The notes under the pieces were generated by a model that had not been told where the DNA came from, did no database searches, and saw nothing but the letters and a program-made list of their open reading frames with translations. Below are positions 1 to 7,707 of a stretch of 17,497 nucleotides of DNA, piece by piece (the stretch's first letter is position 1; the number at the start of each line of letters is the position of its first letter). This stretch comes from Pseudomonadota bacterium (GTDB lineage: Bacteria; Pseudomonadota; Gammaproteobacteria; Burkholderiales; Ferrovaceae): assembly GCA_021811005.1 (NCBI GenBank), contig JAJZPY010000035.1:1-17497 (forward strand), in the 5' to 3' direction. The position numbers were made by a program, and so were the translations under genes.

Positions 1-2
1 AT

Positions 3-1235
3 GTGACCCATGATCCCGACTACCAGCGGAAGAAAGTGCGCTTCTCCCACTATCTGCTGCTCCTGGACGGGAATTTCAACATTCGCGGGCAATCCCGGGC
101 GTTTCATTTTGAAACGGAAGGAATCGAGTTCTGTGCGGGATTGGCCAGCAAGGAGGGCCGTGTGCTGATCTCCTATGGCGTCATGGATGAAAAAGCCCAT
201 TTGCTCGAGCTGGAACCTGCCTGGATTGACCATTTGCTGAAGCAACCGGACCGGCTGCCCAACTTTGACCGGATTGCGCCACGGGTTTCAGGGCAGGCAA
301 AATCCACGTCGGTTGACTTGATCGTGTTGAATTATCGCAACTTCAGGACAACGGCGGCACGCTGCCTGGATTCCCTCTGGCCCCAGTTGACGGGTACGGC
401 TTCGGCCGTGCGCGTGCAGGTGCTGGATAACGGCTCCCCTGATGAGAGTCCGTCCGAATTGCGGGAATATGCCCGTAATTTTCCGGCACTGGCGTATGAA
501 TGCCTGGACCAGAATCTGGGGTTTGCAGGGGGAATGAACCATGCTGCCAGCAAAGGGCAAGGTGAATGGTTATTGCTGGTCAACAATGACACCGTCTTTG
601 CGCCCGGAAGCCTGGAGAATCTGGTGCGGGCCCTGGCTTCCGCCCCGTCGGATGTGGCAGCCATTGGTCCGGTGACCAATGCGGCCGGCAATGAGCAGGA
701 TTATTTCCTGGAAGGCGGGGTCGACGACATTTTACGGACGGCAGCGCTTTTCAGCCTGCAACCGGTGCATCGCCTGTTTCCCGTTTACCGGCTGGATTTT
801 TTCTGCGTGGCCATTCGTCGCAGGGTGTGGCAGCAACTCGGGGGGCTCGATACCGCTTATGGACTGGGTTACTACGAAGATTTCGATTTCAGCGTGCGTG
901 CCCGCCAGGCTGGCTACCGGTTGATGATGTGCGAAGATGCCTTCGTCTATCACCAGGGAGGGAACAGCTTCAAGCATTCCAACGCGGCCAAACGCCTGAT
1001 CCGCGCCAATCGCGATTTGTTCACGGCCCGTTATCCTCACGTCTTGCTGCCCCATAAGCGGGAAGGCAATCTGGCCATATTGAAGCTGTTCGAGGAAGTG
1101 ATCCAGGGCGGGGAAGGCATCGCGGCTTTTTCCGAGCGGATCGCCCTGAGGAAAAACGCGCTGGAGCGGTCTCTGCCGAAAAGCTTCAGCAAGCGGCGGC
1201 GCTGGAAAAAGGCCCAGGCGGCCCTGTTGCTTTGA
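3..1235 (+). CDS. Family 2 glycosyltransferase with N-terminal propeller remnant; probably cut by the window edge
   Basis: The C-terminal two thirds are a GT-A fold family 2 glycosyltransferase. After residue 104 come VDLIVLNYRNF, the nucleotide-sugar motif VLDNGSPDESP (about 140-150), NLGFAGGMN (171-179), the metal-binding region LLVNNDTVF (191-199), and further on GYYEDFDFSVRARQAGYR, where ED is the usual acceptor-side acidic pair. The first 80 residues are not glycosyltransferase: RFSHYLLLLDGNF followed by GIEFCAGLASKEGRVLISYG resembles the last blade of the GH130-like beta-propeller sometimes fused to such enzymes. The frame is open to the left edge, so the protein may well begin upstream. 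The alternative is a GTG start at position 3, which forms a GTGA overlap with a possible upstream stop. The protein probably transfers a sugar in LPS, O-antigen or capsule synthesis on the cytoplasmic face. The next gene begins 15 bp downstream in the same direction. Donor and acceptor cannot be told. Confidence 0.85.
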   Translation: MTHDPDYQRKKVRFSHYLLLLDGNFNIRGQSRAFHFETEGIEFCAGLASKEGRVLISYGVMDEKAHLLELEPAWIDHLLKQPDRLPNFDRIAPRVSGQAKSTSVDLIVLNYRNFRTTAARCLDSLWPQLTGTASAVRVQVLDNGSPDESPSELREYARNFPALAYECLDQNLGFAGGMNHAASKGQGEWLLLVNNDTVFAPGSLENLVRALASAPSDVAAIGPVTNAAGNEQDYFLEGGVDDILRTAALFSLQPVHRLFPVYRLDFFCVAIRRRVWQQLGGLDTAYGLGYYEDFDFSVRARQAGYRLMMCEDAFVYHQGGNSFKHSNAAKRLIRANRDLFTARYPHVLLPHKREGNLAILKLFEEVIQGGEGIAAFSERIALRKNALERSLPKSFSKRRRWKKAQAALLL

Positions 1236-1250
1236 ACCGGAACCTGCTCA

Positions 1251-2048
1251 ATGAACAAATATCTGCTCTACCGAATTTCCAGCAAGGTCAACGCGAAGCC
1301 CCGCATTGCCGGCTTTTCCAAGCTTGCCTGCCTGGACAACCTGCTGACGGCTTTTCCGGGTTACCGCATGGTTTGCCTGGCGGACAATTGCGATGCGGAA
1401 ACGGTCGCTTGGCTCAGGCAAAAGAATTTCTTCCGGCTTGAGGAAACCCGGCTTGGGCAAGCCGCTTCCTTTTACCATCTGGTCAATGGGGCCATCGAAA
1501 CGTTGCATGACGAAGACATTGTCTATTTCATCGAAGACGATTACCTGCACCTGCCCGAGGCCGGACGGATTCTTGAGGAAGGGCTGCAAGTCTTCGATTA
1601 CGTCACCTTGTACGACCATCCTGACAAGTACGGGGTATTCGGGAAAGGCCGGAACCCCTATGTGGATGAAGGCAAGCTGTCGGAAGCAACGCGCGTATTC
1701 AAAGGCGCTTTGACGCTCTGGAGAACCACCAATTCCACCACCCACACGTTTGCCTGTCGTGTGAAAACGCTGAAAGAAGACCGGCTGGTCTGGCTGGGCC
1801 GGCTGAAAAGGCGTCCCAAGCTGCAGGACTTCTACGACTGGATTTTCCTGACCCGGCCAGGGTTCCGTGGCGGGCGGCTCAAGCTGAAGTTGCTGTTGCG
1901 CCAGGTGATGGCGCATCTTGCCGGTCTTGCCGGGTTCAGAAAGAGGACGCTGGGGGTTCCGATCCCTTCCGCCTCGGCCCACCTGGAAGCCAATTTCCTG
2001 CCCGACGGTTTTGATATTCAACGTTTCCAGACAAGCCAGCCATCGTGA
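1251..2048 (+). CDS. Glycosyltransferase-like protein of a polysaccharide cluster
   Basis: A 265-residue soluble protein without signal peptide or membrane segment. It resembles a family of short GT-A-like proteins found in surface polysaccharide loci: an N-terminal strand MNKYLLYRIS, VCLADNCDAETVAWL (about 41-55), ASFYHLVNGAI (72-82), then the acidic patch DIVYFIEDDYLHLPEA (89-104), whose EDD (95-97) probably plays the metal-binding DxD role, and VTLYDHPDKYGVFG. I infer a cytoplasmic sugar transferase, but donor and acceptor are unknown and the family is poorly characterised. No strong Shine-Dalgarno precedes the ATG (GGAA lies about 7 bp upstream). The stop overlaps the start of the methyltransferase as GTGA, pointing to translational coupling within one operon. 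Confidence 0.7.
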   Translation: MNKYLLYRISSKVNAKPRIAGFSKLACLDNLLTAFPGYRMVCLADNCDAETVAWLRQKNFFRLEETRLGQAASFYHLVNGAIETLHDEDIVYFIEDDYLHLPEAGRILEEGLQVFDYVTLYDHPDKYGVFGKGRNPYVDEGKLSEATRVFKGALTLWRTTNSTTHTFACRVKTLKEDRLVWLGRLKRRPKLQDFYDWIFLTRPGFRGGRLKLKLLLRQVMAHLAGLAGFRKRTLGVPIPSASAHLEANFLPDGFDIQRFQTSQPS

Positions 2049-2734
2049 ATGCCTTCAAGAAATTTTTATCGGACCTGAGGGTGTTCCGCAGGGCCTTCCT
2101 GATCAAATCCTGGTCCGTCATTCATTCGCAGTACGGGGAAGACGCCGTTCTCCAGCACATCGTCACGCAACCCCAAGGGGTGTACGTGGATGTGGGCTGC
2201 TGGCATCCGAAGAAATTTTCCAACACCTGGTTTCTGTACCGCCGCGGATGGCGCGGGGTCAACATCGATCTGGGTGAAATCAAGATCAGGACATTCCGGT
2301 GGGTTCGCCCCGAAGATCACAATGTGGTGGCGGCTGTTTCAGACAAGCCCGGAATGGTCACCGTCCAGACCGACAAGGATTTCTCGGTGGGCGAACAGAT
2401 TGTCCTGGGGGGGCAGGATTCCCGACCCGGATTCGCACAGTCGCGGACCATGGAAACCCGTACCTTGACCGACATTCTGGATCACTCGCCGTTTGCGGGA
2501 AAAACCATACAGCTGCTCAATATCGATGCCGAAGGGCATGACCTGCAGGTGCTGAAGGGGCTGGATTTCGAGCGCTATGCGCCGGAACTGGTGCTGGTGG
2601 AATCCTACGTGCAATCGGTCGATGATCTGACCGGATCCGAGCTGCACGGACTCCTGTCAGGAAAAGGTTACAGGCTTTTCAACTGGGTGGGCCCCACACT
2701 TTTTTACAAACGCCAACGTCTTGCGACGGCATAA
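2045..2734 (+). CDS. FkbM family methyltransferase
   Basis: A 229-residue SAM-dependent methyltransferase of the FkbM type. The SAM-binding motif I is GVYVDVGCWHPKKFSNT (45-61), followed by GVNIDLGEIK (71-80), and the family-typical post-core motif LLNIDAEGHDLQVLKGLDF sits at about 157-175. FkbM enzymes methylate hydroxyl groups, and in polysaccharide clusters they are thought to O-methylate sugars. The start is GTG at 2045, overlapping the previous stop by four bases (GTGA). No in-frame alternative fits the N-terminus as well. The length is normal for the family. A role in capping or decorating the glycan made by the two upstream transferases is inferred from context. Confidence 0.85.
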   Translation: MNAFKKFLSDLRVFRRAFLIKSWSVIHSQYGEDAVLQHIVTQPQGVYVDVGCWHPKKFSNTWFLYRRGWRGVNIDLGEIKIRTFRWVRPEDHNVVAAVSDKPGMVTVQTDKDFSVGEQIVLGGQDSRPGFAQSRTMETRTLTDILDHSPFAGKTIQLLNIDAEGHDLQVLKGLDFERYAPELVLVESYVQSVDDLTGSELHGLLSGKGYRLFNWVGPTLFYKRQRLATA

Positions 2735-2776
2735 CCTTTTACCATCCCCGGCTGTCTTCACTTTTTACCTCACATC

Positions 2777-4714
2777 ATGGGCATACCGCAGCATCTGAGT
2801 CACCCCAAATACCGCGCCGATATCGACGGCCTGAGGGCAATCGCCATTCTGGCGGTGCTGGGCTTCCACGTTTTCCCCGCATGGATGCATGGGGGCTTCA
2901 TCGGAGTCGACATTTTCTTTGTGATCTCCGGGTTTCTGATCAGCACGATCATTTTTGAAAACCTGGAGGCCGGCCATTTCAGTTACGCGGAATTTTATGC
3001 GCGCCGCATCAAGCGGATTTTTCCGGCACTGGTACTGATCCTGGGCGCAAGCTTTGTCCTGGGCTGGGTGCTCATGCCGGCAAAATACTTTGCCCTGGCG
3101 GGCAAGCACATGTTTTCCGGCGCCACGTTCACGGCCAATTTTGCCCTTCTGCGCGAAACCAACTACTTCAACTCCACGGGCGAGACGGATCCTTTCCACC
3201 ATTTGTGGTCCCTTGCGGTGGAAGAGCAGTTCTACATTGTCTGGCCGCTGCTGCTCGGCCTGGTGTGGCGCCGCCGGTGGAATTTTCTCTGGATTACTAT
3301 CGGCATTGCCCTGGCTTCATTTGCATTCGACATCGGCAATTTGGGCAGCGATGCTGCCGTGGCTTTCTATTCACCCCTGTCGCGATTTTGGGAGCTGATG
3401 CTGGGTGGCGTTCTGGCTTACCTGCAGTTGCACCGTCCGTCAGTTCTTTCCCGCAACAGCCGGGGGATGTCGGTGCTCGGTGCGGCGTTGATGGTGGCCG
3501 GGTTTGTGCTGATCAGCCCGCGCAGCAATTTTCCGGGGTGGCCCGCACTCCTGCCCACGGCCGGAACGTTCCTGCTCATCGCCGCAGGGCCGCAGGGGTT
3601 GATCAACCGGCAGCTGCTGTCGCGCAAGCCCATGGTCTGGGTCGGGTTGATCAGCTACCCGCTCTACCTGTGGCACTGGCCCCTGCTGGTTTTCATGCGT
3701 TTCTACACCTTGGGTGATCCTACTGTAATACAAGGGGTTGCGGTCATGCTGGTCGCCATGGGCCTGTCCTGGGCCACTTACCGGTTTCTGGAGAAGCCGG
3801 TGCGGCGGCGGTGGCCGGGAAAGCCCGTGGTTGCCTTATTGCTGGCTTTCATGGTGGTGTTTGCCATTGCCGGAAAGGCAATAGACAAGCAACAGGGTTT
3901 TGAACAGCGCAGCGCCAATGCCGGATTGCTGCGCTTTCACTACGACCACTTGCGAGGGTTCCGTTCGGGGGAATGTTTTATCGAGTCGTCGGGCAAGGTT
4001 GCTCCGGAATCGGTATTCAAGCCGGAATGCAGCGGTCGCACGGACGGCAACGAGCGTGCCCCCCTTGTTCTGCTTTGGGGAGACTCGTTTGCGGCATCTT
4101 TGTACCGGGGATTGAAACATGAAAGCGAATTGCTGGGTTTTGATCTGGCCCAGTACACGTCCAATGGTTGTCCGGGAATCATGGGGTTCGAGATCGACAA
4201 ACGCCCGGGCTGCAAGGAAATCAACGAGTTTGTATTCGACCAGATAAAACGGCTGCGGCCCCATACGGTGATATTTGGCGGAAACTGGACGCTCTACAAC
4301 CGGCGTTTGAACAACTGGACGCAACTGGACTTCGTGAAGTTTCGTGCAACGGTCCAGGCTTTGAAAAAGGAAGGGGTTTCCCACATCGTCATTTTTGGCC
4401 AGCTCCCGACTTTCAAAATAGATCAGCCGGTCGTTGCCGGAAAGGTTTTTCTGAAAGACCGGGTGGACAGGACGACACGAAGCGTCAACAGTCTGGACTT
4501 TCCGGTGGATGAACAAATGCGGCAGTTTGCCAGGGACAACGGCGTGGATTTCGTATCGCCCATGGACGTGCTGTGCAACGCACAGGGCTGCCTGATTTCG
4601 ACATCACCCGGCGAGCTCATGCCTTTGGCATTCGACTACGGACATCTGACGGAATCGGGTTCCAGGCTGCTTCTGGAGCGCGCGTTGAACGAGAACCGGT
4701 TGACGCTTCCCTGA
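2777..4714 (+). CDS. Membrane O-acyltransferase (acyltransferase 3 / OafA type) with C-terminal SGNH domain
   Basis: A 645-residue two-domain protein. Residues 10 to about 370 form the polytopic acyltransferase-3 domain, opening with YRADIDGLRAIAILAVLGFH (H31 is the conserved histidine) and GGFIGVDIFFVISGFLIS, followed by about ten hydrophobic segments. SLAVEEQFYIVWPLL and SYPLYLWHWPLLVFM are further family hallmarks. The C-terminal part (about 385-645) is a periplasmic SGNH hydrolase-like domain with LLWGDSFAASLY (G435-D436-S437, serine nucleophile) and a DYGHLTESG block giving the D620-x-x-H623 catalytic pair. Such proteins move an acyl (often acetyl) group across the inner membrane onto O-antigen or other glycans. 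It starts 43 bp after the methyltransferase with no clear ribosome-binding site. It fits the polysaccharide cluster as its modification enzyme. Confidence 0.9.
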   Translation: MGIPQHLSHPKYRADIDGLRAIAILAVLGFHVFPAWMHGGFIGVDIFFVISGFLISTIIFENLEAGHFSYAEFYARRIKRIFPALVLILGASFVLGWVLMPAKYFALAGKHMFSGATFTANFALLRETNYFNSTGETDPFHHLWSLAVEEQFYIVWPLLLGLVWRRRWNFLWITIGIALASFAFDIGNLGSDAAVAFYSPLSRFWELMLGGVLAYLQLHRPSVLSRNSRGMSVLGAALMVAGFVLISPRSNFPGWPALLPTAGTFLLIAAGPQGLINRQLLSRKPMVWVGLISYPLYLWHWPLLVFMRFYTLGDPTVIQGVAVMLVAMGLSWATYRFLEKPVRRRWPGKPVVALLLAFMVVFAIAGKAIDKQQGFEQRSANAGLLRFHYDHLRGFRSGECFIESSGKVAPESVFKPECSGRTDGNERAPLVLLWGDSFAASLYRGLKHESELLGFDLAQYTSNGCPGIMGFEIDKRPGCKEINEFVFDQIKRLRPHTVIFGGNWTLYNRRLNNWTQLDFVKFRATVQALKKEGVSHIVIFGQLPTFKIDQPVVAGKVFLKDRVDRTTRSVNSLDFPVDEQMRQFARDNGVDFVSPMDVLCNAQGCLISTSPGELMPLAFDYGHLTESGSRLLLERALNENRLTLP

Positions 4715-4742
4715 CCCGCTTGGCCTGCGCGTGCGGGTCAGG
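4710..4742. terminator. Convergent inverted repeat containing both stop codons
   Basis: CCTGACCCGC (4710-4719) pairs perfectly with GCGGGTCAGG (4733-4742) around a 13-base loop. The acyltransferase stop TGA (4712-4714) and the complement of the GT9 stop (4738-4740) lie in opposite arms. The hairpin forms in both transcripts and could be a shared bidirectional terminator or 3'-end protector. There is no U-tract on either side, so classical intrinsic termination is uncertain. Confidence 0.5.
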
Positions 4743-5784
4743 CCCGGTCCATGGCGGCCAGCACGCGCGCGAGACTCAGGTCGTCGAGGCAGCGGCTGTA
4801 ACTGTCACGATGCTTGTCGCACCCTTCTTCGCGGCAGGGCACGCAATCCCCTTCACCCTGGATCAGGCTGACGTTGCCCACGCACCGCGAGCCTTTCATG
4901 GCCCAGGGGCTTTCGTTCCCGGCATAGGCGGAAGGCCAGGGACCCCATTTGACGGGATTCGAAGGACCGAACAGGGCAATGGTGGGGACACCGGTTGCGG
5001 CAGCGATGTGGGTGACCCCCGTGTCCGGGCCAACGAACAACACCGATCCGGAAATCAGGTCGGCTCCCTGTGCCAGTGAAAGCGAGCCGCAAAAATTCAA
5101 GCCATCACAGGCCTGCGCGATTTCGTTCACGTAGCGCATTTCTTCAGGGTCTGAACTTCCGCTCAGCGCCACGGTGATTCCCCGCTCTTGCAAGCTGCGG
5201 GCGAGCGCCACCCAATGGGACTGAGGCCACATCTTGTAGCGGAATTTGGGATAGGGGTGAAGCACGGCGTAGGTACGACCTTCCAGGACCGCAGGGATCG
5301 CGCCGCCCGCCGTGGGCGGAACCACCTGGTACTGGCGGGGAATGCCCAGCAGATCCAGCACGTTGAGCCCCATGACCACGGTGTGGGTGCGCAGATCATC
5401 GAACAGAACGCGTTGCTTCAGCAGACGTACCGAGAGCCAGGCTGAATGGGGGTTGTAGGGGCCAACGGCTGTCTTTCCGGCAATGAAGCAAAACAGGCGG
5501 GCGCGGTCCGAAGACACGGTGGTCAGCGCCACGTCGTAACGCCGCCAGAGACCTGCCAGTTCTTTCATTCTTCCCAGGAAGCCGGCCCGGTGGGGCGTGA
5601 CCAGAATCCGGTCAATGTCGGGATTGCCCTGCAAAATACCTGACATGCCGGAGAGCACCAGCACATCGATCCGGGCAGAGGGATCGTGTTGCCGGATGGC
5701 GCGCACGACGGGAGTCGTCAGCAGCACGTCTCCGATGCGAAGCGTGCAGACCACCAGATAGCGTTTTCCTGCGGGTCGGTTCAT
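4738..5784 (-). CDS. Glycosyltransferase family 9 (heptosyltransferase-like)
   Basis: A 348-residue GT-B fold enzyme of the ADP-heptose:LPS heptosyltransferase family. The N-terminal loop RIGDVLLTTPVVRAI (16-30) and the C-terminal donor-site motif VGPDTGVTHIAAATG (251-265) followed by LFGPSNPVKWGP are diagnostic. Near the end a cysteine cluster, CVPCREEGC with C314, C317, C322 and then C332, recalls the Cys-rich tail many family members carry. It probably adds heptose or a related sugar to the LPS inner core in the cytoplasm. The start at 5784 is preferred over the longer frame (5835) because GGGGG stands five bases upstream and the extra 17 residues lack family similarity. It is convergent with the acyltransferase and lies downstream of the phosphoesterase terminator, so it likely has its own promoter. 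Exact sugar specificity is unresolved. Confidence 0.88.
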   Translation of the reverse strand: MNRPAGKRYLVVCTLRIGDVLLTTPVVRAIRQHDPSARIDVLVLSGMSGILQGNPDIDRILVTPHRAGFLGRMKELAGLWRRYDVALTTVSSDRARLFCFIAGKTAVGPYNPHSAWLSVRLLKQRVLFDDLRTHTVVMGLNVLDLLGIPRQYQVVPPTAGGAIPAVLEGRTYAVLHPYPKFRYKMWPQSHWVALARSLQERGITVALSGSSDPEEMRYVNEIAQACDGLNFCGSLSLAQGADLISGSVLFVGPDTGVTHIAAATGVPTIALFGPSNPVKWGPWPSAYAGNESPWAMKGSRCVGNVSLIQGEGDCVPCREEGCDKHRDSYSRCLDDLSLARVLAAMDRA

Positions 5785-5789
5785 GTCGA

Positions 5790-5794
5790 CCCCC
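5790..5794 (-). promoter_or_regulatory. Ribosome-binding site deciding the GT9 start
   Basis: On the minus strand GGGGG lies five bases before the ATG at 5784. It supports this start over the upstream in-frame ATG at 5835, which falls just before the terminator stem of the phosphoesterase gene. Confidence 0.6.
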
Positions 5795-5802
5795 AATCTA
5801 TC

Positions 5803-5816
5803 ACACCCGTGGGTGT
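5803..5816. repeat. Short inverted repeat in the GT9 leader
   Basis: ACACCC and GGGTGT face each other across two bases, just upstream of the GT9 ribosome-binding site. It could be an operator or a small leader hairpin. At six base pairs it could also be chance. No convincing -35/-10 pair was found in the 50 bases between this gene and the upstream terminator. Confidence 0.3.
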
Positions 5817-5835
5817 CGTGGAATTTGAGGCACAA

Positions 5836-5863
5836 GCAAAAACGCCCCGGAAACCGGGGCGTT
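5836..5863 (-). terminator. Rho-independent terminator of the phosphoesterase gene
   Basis: AACGCCCCGG (5841-5850) and CCGGGGCGTT (5854-5863) form a perfect 10-bp stem with a three-base loop. Read on the minus strand it ends in five T residues. It begins about 20 bases beyond the phosphoesterase stop codon, so it ends that transcript and isolates the GT9 gene from it. Confidence 0.85.
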
Positions 5864-5883
5864 CAGGGAGTGGATCCGCAGGC

Positions 5884-7587
5884 TCAATGGGTTGTCGGCG
5901 ACTGATGCAGTATGACGGGTGGCGCGTTCAGCGGGGTGCCGAAAGTGCCATCCAGATACAGCGTGGGCGCATTGCCGGACCCCGAGAGGTTCAGCATGCC
6001 CATGATGCTGCCGGCGCTGGCGTCGAAGGAACCGCCGCCCAGGCGTTGTCCGCCCAGCCAGTTGTCTTCGATGAAACGCACGATCGAAGCCTGGCTGATT
6101 TGGGTGTGGTCCACGTAGTTGACCTTGGCCCACGGCGAGATGACCAGGAAAGGAATGCGCGTTCCGGGACCGCATCGACCGTTGACCGGCTTTCCGTTGA
6201 TGCCAACCAGGGGCGTGCCGCTGCCACAAATGCCTGCACCGTTGAGCTGGTCGGCCTGGCTGTCGAAGGACGGGCTGGTCGGGCTGACGTAGGCATGGTC
6301 ATACCAGCCATCCGAATCGTCATAGGTGACGACCACCACGGTGTTCTTCCAGTCCGGCTGCTGTTGCAGGAAGTTGATCACCTGGGTGACGAAAGCCTGC
6401 TCATCCAGCGGATCAGAATAACCGGCATGGGCATCCTGGTAAGCCGGGGCCTTGAGGAAGCTCACGGCAGGGAAATTGCCTGATTTCACCGCGGAGTAGA
6501 AATCCTGCAGGTCGTATTGATGATTGGCCGGATCCAGGGTTTTGCCATCGGCCTGGTACGTGTATCCCACGGATTGCACTGAACCGGGACGGGCGTGGGT
6601 GGGATTGGCAGTGGATTTGTAGTACTGGAACCAGTTGTGGTGCGGAATGTAGTCCGTCACCGTGCCGTTGACGACCGGCGAGTAGGTGCTGAGCTTGCAT
6701 CCGGTCGTTCCGTTGGCGTTGGTGGTGCCCAGATTGAAGCCCCCCATGAATCCGCCCCAGGTCACGTTGGCGGCATTGAGCAGGTCGCCGATGTTTTTGC
6801 CGGACATCATGACTTGGTCGGTGGTGCTGGAGCAGACATCGTAGCCGGGGTCCACATCGTTGATCAGAGTGTATCCGCCTTGTCCGTCATTGATGTAGTA
6901 GGAATAGGCGGCCAGCGTAAAGGGCTGCTTGGTGGTGGCTACCAGCTGCACGCCATGGGTCTGTCCGGAAATGGCTTCCAGTGCGCCCGGCGTGGAAGGG
7001 CCGTAGGTGTCCGTGAATGCATTGTCGTTCATGGCGAAATGCTGGGCATAGTTCCACAGCGCCGTCACCGTATTGCCATCGTAGTAGCCCATGACCTGAC
7101 CGGTCGTTGCCGACGAGCCTGTGCTGCCGCCGGTGCCTTTGCCCGTGTAGTAGGGGAACAGGTCCACCGCACCATTGTCGTAGGCCTGCTGTTCCGCGGT
7201 GTAGGCATGGCCCTGGTCGGCCGTGGCAGCCTGGGAGCGGTCCAGACGGAAGGGGTTGACGGCCCCGGTTCCGTTTTTGGAGTTTTGCGCCGTCGGGTTG
7301 CTGGTCAGGAGCGCTGTCGTCAGCCCGTTGACGCCGGGTGTTCCGCTGGTGGCCGTGAAAGACGGGGAACCGGCGGGGTTGGTGGCGTTGGGATAGGTGC
7401 CAAAGTAGTGATCGAAGGAAACGTTTTCGTTGTAGATCACTACCAGGTGCTTGATGGGGGTTGCAGTTTGCAGTGCGTTGGCCGTGATCAGCGAAGGGGT
7501 GCTGGAAGAGCTCCCTCCGCAGGCAGACAGCGCAAGAACCACGCTAGCGGCTGCTGTTGTCAGGGCCATTTTTTTTCGGCGAAACAT
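5884..7587 (-). CDS. Lipoprotein phosphoesterase, phospholipase C / acid phosphatase (AcpA-like) family
   Basis: A 567-residue exported phosphoesterase. The N-terminus MFRRKKMALTTAAASVVLAL ends in the lipobox LSAC with lipidated C23, then a Ser-rich linker. The catalytic opening IYNENVSFDHYFGTYP (52-67) matches the PLC/AcpA phosphoesterase signature (ExN then a Ser nucleophile, S58, in SFDH). Further marks are VSFLKAPAYQDAHAGYSD, the metal-site stretch VTYDDSDGWYDH, and GTRIPFLVISPWAKVNYVDH with a downstream IVRFIEDNW. The family cleaves phosphate esters such as phospholipid head groups or phosphomonoesters outside the cytoplasm; which of these applies is not clear. GGAGG seven bases upstream (7595-7599) supports the ATG at 7587. 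A PHO-box-like promoter upstream suggests phosphate-starvation control, and a strong terminator follows. The upstream neighbour on the same strand is a secreted lipase-like protein. Confidence 0.88.
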   Translation of the reverse strand: MFRRKKMALTTAAASVVLALSACGGSSSSTPSLITANALQTATPIKHLVVIYNENVSFDHYFGTYPNATNPAGSPSFTATSGTPGVNGLTTALLTSNPTAQNSKNGTGAVNPFRLDRSQAATADQGHAYTAEQQAYDNGAVDLFPYYTGKGTGGSTGSSATTGQVMGYYDGNTVTALWNYAQHFAMNDNAFTDTYGPSTPGALEAISGQTHGVQLVATTKQPFTLAAYSYYINDGQGGYTLINDVDPGYDVCSSTTDQVMMSGKNIGDLLNAANVTWGGFMGGFNLGTTNANGTTGCKLSTYSPVVNGTVTDYIPHHNWFQYYKSTANPTHARPGSVQSVGYTYQADGKTLDPANHQYDLQDFYSAVKSGNFPAVSFLKAPAYQDAHAGYSDPLDEQAFVTQVINFLQQQPDWKNTVVVVTYDDSDGWYDHAYVSPTSPSFDSQADQLNGAGICGSGTPLVGINGKPVNGRCGPGTRIPFLVISPWAKVNYVDHTQISQASIVRFIEDNWLGGQRLGGGSFDASAGSIMGMLNLSGSGNAPTLYLDGTFGTPLNAPPVILHQSPTTH

Positions 7588-7631
7588 TCCTGGACCTCCG
7601 GATGTCTGGAGAAAGAGTCGGTTGCAAGTCC

Positions 7632-7646
7632 CAGGGCATTGCCCTG
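7632..7646 (-). other. Leader hairpin of the phosphoesterase mRNA
   Basis: CAGGGC and GCCCTG form a perfect six-pair stem with a three-base loop. If the promoter at 7659-7692 is real, the hairpin starts within about 10 bases of the 5' end of a roughly 65-base leader, where such structures often stabilise mRNA. There is no U-tract, so it is not a convincing terminator for the upstream lipase gene. Confidence 0.35.
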
Positions 7647-7658
7647 CTTGCGGACGCG

Positions 7659-7692
7659 ACTATGGAGGTCGTTGATGACAGGGTGATGAAAT
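7659..7692 (-). promoter_or_regulatory. Candidate PhoB-dependent promoter (PHO box plus -10)
   Basis: Read on the minus strand, ATTTCAT-CACC-CTGTCAT occupies 7692-7675. It fits the PHO-box layout of two 7-mers spaced by four bases: the second repeat matches CTGTCAT 7/7 and the first 5/7. Exactly 10 bases downstream is CATAGT (7664-7659), a 4/6 match to the -10 hexamer, which is the spacing expected when PhoB replaces the -35. The predicted start near 7652 leaves a leader of about 65 bases to the phosphoesterase ATG. The gene's function agrees with phosphate control. Confidence 0.55.
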
Positions 7693-7707
7693 GCATGACC
7701 GGTGCGG

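Noticed and set aside
7632..7646. Hairpin as a terminator for the lipase gene
   Set aside because: The stem has only six pairs and no following T-run on the minus strand; a leader hairpin of the phosphoesterase mRNA fits better.
6595..7686. Plus-strand open frame of 363 codons opposite the phosphoesterase
   Set aside because: The minus-strand frame has a lipobox, catalytic motifs, ribosome-binding site and terminator; the opposite frame is low-complexity Gly/Val/Arg-rich and has none of these.
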